Positions 42,841 to 52,826 of a stretch of DNA of 64,000 nt are shown here, piece by piece. The notes under the pieces were generated by a model that was not told the origin of the DNA, did no database searches, and saw nothing but the letters and a program-made list of their open reading frames with translations. The stretch spans positions 43,284,190 to 43,348,189 of the forward strand of contig CM045761.1 in NCBI GenBank assembly GCA_025200525.1, given 5' to 3'. Within the stretch, counting starts at the first letter, position 1. Each line of letters begins with the position of its first letter. A program made the position numbers and the translations under genes. The stretch is from Camellia lanceoleosa. Its lineage: Eukaryota > Streptophyta > Magnoliopsida > Ericales > Theaceae.

Positions 42841-45800
42841 TGTTGGAAAATGATGGTTTTTCGGCAACTTTAATTCGAAATTAAAGTGGGACCCAATCGC
42901 CGGTTGAGGTGGATCTGAATGGTTTTGTATTCTCTCAAGTGAAAAGATTACAATGTAAAAATGATGGGCCAAAACCATTGAAGTGTGAATGAGAATTGTC
43001 TCATAAAGTGGACATCAATAAAAGTTGGGCTTAGATTTGGACTTAGTCTTAGTTTAGACTGGGCCGAGACTTGTACTTGTGCTTGTGCATGTGTTGGGTT
43101 TGGTCTTGGACTTAGATTTGGACTTAATCTTAAGCTTGAGCTAAGCTATGTTGTGTTGGGCTTAGCTTGTGCATATGTTTGAGAATTGGGTTTGGATCGG
43201 GTTGTAAATGTCACGATCCAAACCCGCCCTTATGGGTTTAGCACCGTAATCGGCCAGTAATCCGTGATTACCGAAGGCCTGCTGAACAATAATAACAGTA
43301 ATACAGAGTACAGGGGCTGGCGGAAGCCAAAATAGTAATAAAAGATGTCCAATGAGCTGTGACAGTCTGTATGCAAAAAGACTTTTTAAACATATCTATA
43401 GTCAGAAGCAAAACAGTATGTACATACATATACAATCATCCAGGACAGGGACCTAATCCCTATTAGAACAGTACAGTACAAATCTAAACAGTATTACAAA
43501 ACAGAGGCAAAAAGGGAAAATCTAAAACACCCCAAAACAGCCTTGGTTTGAACAGGTCTGGAACCTCGAAGTGAGGCACAAATGTTGGGTTTGACAAAAC
43601 GGGAGCTTAGCCTGACACTCCTAGCAACGGTCCAGTGCCTGAACACCTACATATATATATGAGCAGTGAGCTAAAAGCCAGTGAATAACATATGCGTAAA
43701 GAGGTTGAGAATGAATGTCCTTTCAGTATTGAAAACAGTCATTTATTAGTATATCAGTCATTCAGTTTGTGGCTCATATTTCATGCCATAACAGTCATTC
43801 AGAAACTATAGTAGTCATATATGGTACATCCAATAGCAAAACAATACAGTAGGTCTTAACAGACTGAACAGTCAGTTGATGGCCATCATATCAGTAAACA
43901 GTAGTGGTTCCAAACATGGGAACCGACAAAGATCTCAGAATAAAGAATAAAGAATAAAGACAAGAATAAAGAAAATGCTATGGATGCCACGAATACATTT
44001 CGCAAATAGGACAAACATTCATTCAGTAAGAAATATCATTTCAGAAAGTAGTATAGTTGATCATTTAGAAAATATTCATGATTGAACATATCTTTACAAC
44101 GTTGTTACTCACAGAGCACTAGGCTATAAGCAGCTAGAGCGTCCTCGGATGACAACCCTACACAGTTACAGAACGAACACACACTAAGCTACACAGTTGG
44201 GAAATAATAACTTAATCCCTAATTTGCCTCGGTGTGGTTCTACATCAATATCCTCATTAAGATGCCTTAAACATGTCCTAGGAATGCCTAGGATGAAAAG
44301 AGGATGCAAAGATGCACTTTAAAACACTTTTTAGAATTTTGCTGAAACAAGGTCTCACTCGAGCGTGCGTTTCCCCGCTCGAGCGGACATGCAGACAAAA
44401 GAGCCCCACTCGAGTGTGACTTACTCCGCTCGAGCGGACTGCAAAAGTACTGGATGGGTGAAATTCACGCTCGATGGACGCTCGACCTCCGCTCGAGCAT
44501 AAGACACAAGTCCTCGCTCAAGCGTGCATTCCCCTGCTCGAGCGGACTGAAAACACATGCAAAGTACTGGATACACGCATTTCCCGCTCGAGCATCACTT
44601 TCCTCGCTCGAGTGGACTGCATGAACTCAGTGTGTACGCTCAAGCGTGGAGTTCCCCGCTTGAGCGTAAGTCCAAAATCTGGAATTTCCAAATTTGAACC
44701 TCAAGCTCAAAACTCAACTTTAAAGTATCAAATTCGATCCCTTTTGGGCTAATTTTCTAGAAAACACTTGTAAACTCATAATATGACATGTTTCCAAGAT
44801 CAATTTGAGAAATCAAAGCCCAAAGGTAGTTCAATTGAACACAATTTTAAGGAAAATTTCAAGAACATGATGAACATATGACATACATGAATTCTAGTGA
44901 ATTCTAATGCCTCAAAACATGATTCAAAGCAAGATTAAACTTAAAACCATGATGAACTCATGGACTAGAATAAGAATGTAAACTTGCATGCAAGATTTCA
45001 TGAAAATCAACATCAAAATGCAAGAATATGTACATGCATGCATGATTTCCTACTCAATTCAACATATTAAGCTAATTCTTGACTTAGATCACTAATTAAC
45101 CATGGACCATGCAAGAACTAACTTGAATTCACAAACAAGAAGGTAAATTCTCTACCTTAAGTCTCCAATTTTAAATGTAGAAGCTCAATATGCAAGGAAT
45201 CCTTCAATCTCCTAAGCCTCCAAGCCAATTTTAGATGAAATCAAGCTTTCTCCTAACTCCCTCTCTTTCTCTCGGTTAAGACTTGAGGAAAAGGATGAAA
45301 TGATCTCACAATTAAGTCCAAACAACAATGTAGGAAATGGCCACTCAATGGCATTTTGGTAATTAAGCCAACTAATGTAATTTAACATTATTTAATCCAA
45401 TTTAATCATACCAAATCAAATTTCAACTAAATTTACCATAAAATCACATAAATTCTAACTAGTATAAAACATTACTCGATTTTAGATTCGGCCGCCGATA
45501 AGGCCTTCAATTTACAGTTTAAAGCGCAAAACATGAACAGATCATTCAACAATCAACAGATAGAAATGCACTTAAGCTATACACTCAATCAATCAGTCAC
45601 TTAACATGCTTAATCATAGATTAACACTAATCAGTGGTGAGGGTTGTCACAGTAATGCAACATTGGTATCCATTGTGTAACCCATCTAGTTGGATTAATC
45701 AAACATCATTATATACATATTTATTTGTATATATTAAGCACATGAGAGGTTTAGACCTTTGTAACTCTCATCTTTTGATGATGGAGTTGATGACCATATT

Positions 45801-46406
45801 AGTGGCCATCGGTTTTCAACCTTAGTAACTCTAACCCTAATGGCTAGAATTGATGGCCTTGTTTAATGGCATTTGATGGCCCTATTGATGTATAGCCTTT
45901 ATGGCTAGGGATTCCCCTACTTGTATAAATAGAGGCCTTTCCCCTCTAACTTGAAAAAAATAAAATAAATAAGAGGATAATTTTGGAGAGTTTTTTTTTT
46001 TTTAATGAAAAATGAAGATGGTGTTTTGATAAAGAGTTGGAGATGGTTTTTACACCAAAGAAAAATTTCTTATCTTCTTTTGCTAGTCCCTTCTTTGGTT
46101 CTTGTTAGAGAGAATGCAACCATTATCAAGTTCACTGAAACTATTTAGAAGGTGTTTCTACATTAGCTGGTTTTGACCATCGTATCCTGGGAGACAAAAG
46201 TCGACATACCTCCAGCACCCATGGTGAGGCAACTGATCTGTTTTAAGGACAATGTGGTATCTCGCAGGCTTCGATTTGCTTTCTTTACCTTTTATCATAT
46301 GGTGTATTTCTATGGTTGTAATAGTCAACATATTTTCTTATTCTATTATGTAATTTGATAAATCATGAATCTATTTATCTTGTTTAATTACACAATCTGT
46401 ACAATA
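42841..46406 (+). repeat. Copia 5' LTR, split by a solo LTR
   Basis: The two parts, 42841-43208 and 45652-46406, together match 60101-61178. Landmarks shared are AATTCGAAATTAAAGTGGGA, GGGCTTAGATTTGGACTTAG, a TATAAATAG box (45924-45932), and GTCGACATACCTCCAGCACC. Removing the solo LTR and one target copy leaves about 1.12 kb against 1.08 kb for the 3' LTR; the extra bases include a segment near 46216-46270. No clear primer-binding site follows the LTR. Confidence 0.88.
43209..45651 (-). repeat. Chromovirus solo LTR, reverse orientation
   Basis: It begins TGTCACGATCCAAACCCGCC and ends GAGGGTTGTCACA, the reverse complement of the LTR family at 10443-12360. At 2443 bp it is about 525 bp longer: bases about 43460-44050 include a segment missing from both LTRs of the full-length copy. 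Flanks are GTAAA and GTAAT. The copia 3' LTR at about 60455-60461 shows the unoccupied site (GGGTTGTAACCCAACATTGG), confirming an insertion. The CTCGAG-motif cluster is at about 44350-44680. Confidence 0.93.
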
Positions 46407-47531
46407 ATCTTAAAACAAATTAGCTATGTTTCTCATGAAATTAACAAATAGATTCACATAGATTAATTTCCCCACTGTATCAGATTTAAATTTTTGTAAT
46501 AGGCTACTGTGTGGCAGGTTCATTATGTTGTTACTTTTGCATAATAATGGAATTATATATATATATATATATATATGGGCATGCTATCATCTATAGGAAT
46601 TTTGGAATATACAGTTTTGTGTGAATAACTTCACATGATGTGGTTTCAGCTTTGCTTATAATTGTTTAATTTAGAGGCCATTGTTTTCCTGTATAAGGCA
46701 AAAGGATATGCATGCTACTATTCATAGAGTTTTTTGTTCCATTGACTTGATATGCATGATTAGGATTTAAATAAATAAATATCTTCCTCATGTTTTATTT
46801 TGCTTCCAATTTATTTTTTGGCATGAAAAGAAAATTAGGTTGTTGATGATTAATTAAATGGTCTATTGTCTGTTTAGATGCATAGTTTTATGAGTATGAT
46901 TTTTAATTTCCTACCATACTTTGCATGTTTTATTTTATAGCTTTATAATAAAATTTGCATGCTCATGAGTGTTTAAATTTTAGTTAAAATGGACATGCTA
47001 ATTAGTTGCTATTTTTTTTTTAATATATACATGTTCATGATTTTCTAGATCCTAGTTTAATTCACATTTTTATTAGTTTCTAGAATTTTAAGGTAATTTG
47101 CATGTCCTTAGATTTTGGTGTAGGTTACATGCATATTTTCTAGGATTATTTGCATGTTTTTAATTGCTAGAATTATTTGCATGGTTATTGTTAAATAAAT
47201 TCATATGTAACTCTTACCTATTAAACTTTAGTTTAAGGTTTTGGAGTTGTAACTTATCTAAATTTATTTACATATTTATTATGTAATAATTGATATATAA
47301 CTCATGGCAATAAATTTTAATTTAATTATTTGTAATTATAAATTTTAAGGTTTTGTAACTTGTCTAATTTATTTACATATTTATTGTATAAATTAAATTG
47401 TACATTTAGTTTTGGAGTTTTAAGGTTTATATGTGGAACTTATATTGCATTTTAATTTTCACTTAATGTGCTATTCATGATAGTGCTAGAAGAGTTAAAT
47501 ATAAGGTTTTTTTTTTTTTTTTAATTAGTTG
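46407..47531. other. Copia internal region, left part, no coding found
   Basis: AT-rich DNA with a (TA)n run at 46554-46576 and many GCATG-containing short repeats at 46930-47180. No gag or protease motif was recognised. It is cut by the Tat-type element at 47532-47536 (target CTTTG). Confidence 0.55.
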
Positions 47532-47536
47532 CTTTG

Positions 47537-48074
47537 TGTGTGAGTGATTTTCTGACCACACTGCCAACTCAGTATTCAGCTGGAGAGAACTCGCAGAATA
47601 GATGACACCTGGCTGACCTGCAACAGAAAGAGAATATTTCGGCGGTGGTTCGTCCACTCGGGGGCACTCCGACGATCAAGTCAGTATATCTCTCAAAGAT
47701 AATCAATTGCTAAACTCACTATTCTCTATATAAATTGCGTATCTTAGACCCATCGAGGGTGCCTTTCTTTTATAGTTAACTCAATCCTTGTCCCAATAGA
47801 AGCCTAGCTTCAATGGACTTTAGCTCAGTGCTTATCCAGGACTCTTCAATAGATAGAGATAAACTCCCTAAGAGTTTATCTTTATCCAGGCTGAGCCCCC
47901 TCATAATCTAGGACTCTTGTGCCTTATTCGCTTATCTCGGATTCTGATATCTTTGGAGATAACCTCGGCCTTGTCGAGATCACCTCGGCATCATGACCAG
48001 GACACGTGGCACCTCGGCTGACACATCGGCGTCACCTTGGCCACGTGTTGGTACTCAGAAAATATATCCCCACA
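47537..48074 (-). repeat. Tat-2 3' LTR
   Basis: 538 bp, from TGTGTGAGTGATTTT to ATATATCCCCACA on the plus strand. It matches 55222-55759 and, inverted, 63370-63907. Confidence 0.93.
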
Positions 48075-49071
48075 ACTGTTCCCTAGGTTCTATTACCTCG
48101 GTATTCTAAGGTGATGGGACTTATATCGGTACTTCCTGTGAGTACATCGGCTTAAGTCGAGATCATCATTATAGGCCGACATGTCTTCTTTAAAGATCAA
48201 GAATTCCAAGAGCTTCTTCACGCGTATGAGTTGTTATACATAATAACTCAACCGTTTAAGCCACGTGCCTTCCCCATACTAGATCGTACTTGTAACGTGC
48301 TTGTAAGTCGAATTCTGCTTGCGTGTGCCGTCTGACAGATCCGTCGTTCTAGGTTCATTAATTCTGTTTTGCCGCCGTTTCAAGTTTTAACAAAACTTTT
48401 TCCCCCATTTCCTTATTTTTTTCACTTTTCTCCATCGTTTCTGAGGCTTTCTCTCTCTAGCTTTTTCTTCCAAACCCTCCATTGTTCAAGCTTCTAAAGC
48501 TCTGCAACTTGCTCCGTCCATCTCCTCTGGCAAGGTTCTTGCTAATCTTTTCTGCAGCTGCCGTTCATTTGACTTCGACGAACTCAACACTGGCTTCTTT
48601 TCTTCGGTGAGTTTACTGTTTCTCCTAATTTCAGTTTTTGATGTTCTTCATTACTCGTTGCCATTACTGCTTTGTTCAAACATTCGATTTGCGAATCATA
48701 TATCTGAATGTGATTATTTCACGACTTTGCTCCTGCTCATGTTTTGAATATACGTATTGCTCACAATTTTCCTGCACTCTTGCCACTGTTCTTGGCCTTA
48801 CACCCTTTGTACTTACAATGTTCTTGATAGTCCATCTTTGTTCTTGATTCTGAAACACATTCTTGCTTTTCTATTTTCTAGATTCGTGCCTTCAATCTTT
48901 GTTTCCATAGATCTAGGTTTGGGATTTGTTTGTAGAACTCAAAACAATTGTTAGGGAAAATTGAAACGATTCCCCATAGAATCTATATATTTTCAAGCTC
49001 TAGCCGAGGTCCATAAAACCCTTTATAAACATACCCTTCTGAAACCTAACCCCTTCAGTTAAGCCGATATC
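48075..49071 (+). promoter_or_regulatory. Upstream region of the Tat-2 antisense gene
   Basis: This stretch between the LTR and the antisense gene has no coding domain. A pyrimidine-rich leader-like segment lies at about 48395-48480 (CTTTCTCTCTCTAGCTTTTT), with a possible GT-AG leader intron from GGTGAGTTTACTG at about 48605 onward. It would have to hold the antisense gene's own promoter, since the element LTR promoter points the other way. No clear TATA box was identified. Confidence 0.4.
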
Positions 49072-51381
49072 ATGGGTATGTGGAAGCATAAGGTAGACAC
49101 CCCATCTAAGTTAGAGTACTTTAGGCGAGAGTTTGACATCCCGGCTGACGTCTATCTAAGGCTAGCTGGGGATGATGACTCAATTATGCCTACAACTGAT
49201 TCTATGCCCTTCCCTGTGGTAGCCTTTATTGAGTGCGAACTTCGGCTCCCACTCAATATCCTTTTCCGTAAGATACTTCATTACTATAAGTTGAACCCTA
49301 TGCAACTTGCCATCAATTCCTACCGAGTCATAAACGGTATAATAGCCTTAGCCAAACAAGAAAATGCTAGGGTTACCTTAGCCGACATCCAATATTGCTA
49401 CACCATGTGTGGCCTCAAAAAAGATACATGCTATGTTTACTACCTCAAGCCGAGGTCCACAGAGTATAAAATCGTAGCCGACCTTCTAGACTCCAACAAG
49501 GGAGCTGGAGACGATTACTTCATTACCTCGGGAAACTGGGAGTTTGCTCCAGACGAGGACCTCCATCTCTATCCTCTTCCTCGAACAGTTTTTGTAGAGG
49601 GCAATGGTAAGAGCACTGTGTTCATTCTTACTTGTTTTCAAATCTTCAATACTTTGTTTGTTTTTAACGTCTGTTTTTCTTGTAGCTCTTCCTCAGCCAC
49701 CAAAGGGCTTTCGTCAGTCTTTCTTTCCCAGCAAAGACTTGAGGAAACTTTTGGATCTGCCAATCCACAAACGGAAGGCCCCTCTTCTACTTAATTTCAT
49801 TTCTACGTACAAGTCAGCTCTTCCCGACGTCCCCAAGAAGAAGAAGAAGAAGCGTCTGTCTCCTTCTTCTGCCACAACTCCTCAAGCTGCCTCCACATCT
49901 TGGCAAGATCAAGGATCGACTTTTGATCTAGCCGAGCAGCCGTCAACCTCAGCTCCCTATCTGATCCCAATATCCTAGCGCCACCGTCGATGACGAATTG
50001 TTTTTTTTGCGGAGATGGGTCGCCAAAAACCAGTTGCCAAAGATCTCTTGGCCAGCATCCCATCAACTATTGACGCTCTACCAGCGCAATCCCAGCCCCC
50101 TTCAAAGCCGAAAAGAATAAAGAAGGCTCAACCAAAAGCAAAGGTGACTCAGGTTGACACTGAGGATACTTTTCCAACTTCGAAATTGGCTTCAAGTGAG
50201 AAAACCACCTCCATCCCCGAGAAGAGGTCTGTTGAAACACAACCATCCGAATCCACCAGATCAAAAAGGCCGAGGTCATCCTCTGCAACCACCTTGGGGT
50301 CCCTAAAACACGATGCCCCCTGGGCCCCCAAAATTGTATTGGAGGACAAGCCAGTTAGGGTTGGCGACAATACTGATGACATCAATGTTAGTGTTGCCCT
50401 TAGTACCGCTCTGTTTCTTCCTGGCGATCTCAATCGAAACGCCGAGTTGAGTGAATATGAAAACTATGCTCTGATGCTCCAGCGCTCTGTCCAAGTAAGT
50501 GTTTTTATTTGGTCATTTTTCTTTCTTTCTTGTACTTTAGAAAATTTTCTAATAACTTTTGTCTTGTTCACTTTCAGGCTATCCAACATGCTCATTCCTT
50601 CTCAATACAATCCTTTGAGAACCGGAAAGAACTGGCCGATAAGAAAAAAGAAGTTGCCAGTCTATAAAAGGCCCACAAAAGCTTACAATCAAAAATGAAG
50701 AAGTTGGAAGACCAGGCCGAGGCTGCCATCAAAGCTAAGGACGATGCCGATGAAAAAGCAGGTGCTGCTAAGGCCATTAACAAGGTTGTTGAGGCCTAGA
50801 GGAAAGAGTCTGAGGAAAAGATGGCCCAAGCCCAAAGAAAACTCCAAGATGCCTTGGCCACCAAAGACGCTGAGCTGAAGGAGGCCGATCAGAAGGGGTA
50901 CAGCGAGGGGGTGGCCGATGTCACGGTAGACTATGAAAGTCAAGTAAAGCAAGCATGCAACAAGGGTTTCACCCTTGGTTGGATGACTTTGCTAAAAAAG
51001 CTTGAAGTCCCCGAGGACTCCCCCCTCAGGAACGCCGACGTCCTTTCCCTTCCATTCCCTCCAACTCCAAGCCAATCCGATGACGATTTTGAGTCTGAGG
51101 AGGAGGTTCTGGTGAGGAAGTCCAAGGAAGCCGCTGGGGCCAAGTCCCCTACTTAGAATGAGCAAGTCCTGGACTTGATTCAAGATGAGGAGGGTGAGGA
51201 GGTTCCCAAAGATGCTACTCCTAAGAAAGCATCATCCGACATGCCTCTCACTGACAAGAGCCTCGAAGTAACCATTCAAGAAATCGACGCTGAGCTTGCG
51301 GCCGAGAAGGCTGCCGAGATATCTTCCCAGCAGTCGTCTGAACTTGAAACCCAACCATCTGCTGTTGCTGAGGAGTCTTGA
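49072..51381 (+). pseudogene. Tat-2 antisense gene (Transposase_28-like head, coiled-coil tail), three exons
   Basis: The exons I infer are 49072-49606, 49686-50494 and 50578-51381, with GT-AG introns of 79 and 83 bp. Exon lengths 535, 809 and 804 sum to 2148, or 716 codons, and the frame stays open apart from five stops (TAG 49976, TGA about 49991, TAA about 50665, TAG about 50798, TAG about 51154). The head reads MGMWKHKVDTPSKLEYFRRE, then LRLPLNILFRKILHYYKLNP and QLAINSYRVINGIIALAKQE, resembling Pfam Transposase_28 ('putative gypsy type transposon', function unknown). A basic patch PKKKKKKRLS could be a nuclear signal. The last exon is a charged coiled coil (KMKKLEDQAEAAIKAKDDAD) with an acidic tail. 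It runs opposite to gag. Confidence 0.85.
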
Positions 51382-51654
51382 ATTTTGTGTTCTCATTTTT
51401 TCTTCGTTTTGTGCTTTGCACTGTGTTTTTTCTTCTTTTTTGAAACAATGTAAGCTTTCCATGTGGCCGATGTGCCTCCTTTTGATTGTTAATACAGCTT
51501 CCCTTCTTGCATACTTGTATTGTTCTCTTTACTGTTCTTTGTATGATTCCACACTTAGAATATTTTGCATATCTTTAATATACACTTCAATCTTTGTGCA
51601 ACCTTCTCGGGGTGACACACCTTGATTAAACTGATGATTTACCTCAGCAAGTAC

Positions 51655-52540
51655 CCAAGTACCTTTCTTAGCATAACCTTGGTTTCAACTTGTAAATTTG
51701 TTCATAAAATTTCAACAAGTGTTTAACCTTGGTTTAACTTCAACTTGTAAACTTTTTAAGTTTCAACAAGTGTTAAACATAATTTCGGTTTAACTTCAAC
51801 TTGTAAACTTTTTAAGTTTCAATAAGTGTTAAACATGTTCTCTGTTTAACTTGAACTTGTAAACTTTTCAAGTTTCATCAAGTGTTAAACATGTTCTCGG
51901 TTTAACTTTAACTTGTAAACTTTTTAAGTTTCAATAAGTGTTAAACATGTTCTCGGTTTAACTTTAATATGTAAACTTTTCTAAGTTTCAACAAGTGTTA
52001 AACATGATCTTGGTTTAACTTCAACTTGTAAACTTTTTAAGTTTCAACAAGTGTTAAACTTGTTCTCAGTTTAACCTTAACTTGTAAACTTTTCTCAAGT
52101 TTCAGCAAGTGTTAAACATAATCTCGGTTTAACTTTGACTTGTAAACTTTTTAAGTTTCAACAAGTGTTAAACATGTTCTCGGTTTAACTTGAACTTGTA
52201 AACTTTTCAAGTTTCAACAAGTGTTAAATATGTTCTCGGTTTAACTTGAACTTGTAAACTTTTCAAGTTTCAATAAGTTTTCAAGTTTCAACAAGTGTTA
52301 AACATGTTCTCGGTTTAACTTCAACTTGTAAAATTTTCTCAAGTTTCAATAAGTGTTAAACATCATCTCGGTTTAACTTCAACTTGTAAGCTTTTCAAGT
52401 TTCAACAAGTGTTAAACATGTTCTCGGTTTAACTTGAACTTGTAAACTTTTCAAGTTTCAATAAGTGTTAAACATGTTCTCGGTTTAACTTCAACTTGTA
52501 AACTTTTCTCAAGTTTCAACAAGTGTTAAACCCATTTTTC
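51655..52540. repeat. 57-bp foldback tandem array in Tat-2
   Basis: About 15 units with a 56-57-bp period (TGTTAAAC at 51771, 51827, 51883, 51939, 51996 and onward). Within a unit GTTTAACTTCAACTTGTAAA is followed by an inverted version ending CAACAAGTGTTAAAC, so each unit can fold into a long imperfect hairpin. The array lies between the antisense gene and protease, the same place as the 58-bp array in Tat-1, but the unit sequences are unrelated by eye. Confidence 0.92.
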
Positions 52541-52826
52541 TTCTCTCTGCTCCCTAATGTGAACCTAAGTTTCACTTGGGTTCTCATTATGCATGTATTC
52601 CAGAAACAACGTTATGTATCTTTATCAGTCACAAGTGTATAAACAAATAAACAAGCTAAAACTGTATTTATTTACTTCGGCAAATGACAAAAAAAAAAAA
52701 AAATTCTAATGATTTGAGATTGCAAGTATTCCAGGGCCTGGGCAACTCTTTGTCCACATCTTGGGCTAAGCCCGAGCCGAGAAGAAAGAAACGTTCTTTA
52801 TCCCCTTCCTGGACGGGTTTTTTTTT
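52541..52826 (-). other. Pol deletion zone of Tat-2
   Basis: Downstream of protease the minus-strand frame gives ERFFLLGSGLAQDVDKELPR, corresponding to FFLLGSSLTA just before RT in Tat-1, then degenerates at an A/T run (52690-52704). No RT, RNase H or integrase motif exists between here and the tandem array. Confidence 0.65.

Noticed and set aside
46407..46430. Primer-binding site expected after the copia 5' LTR
   Set aside because: The sequence AATCTTAAAACAAATTAGC matches no tRNA end I recognise, so no site is called.
51655..52540. Second regular array resembling CRISPR
   Set aside because: The whole unit is repeated, with no unique spacers, inside an LTR element.
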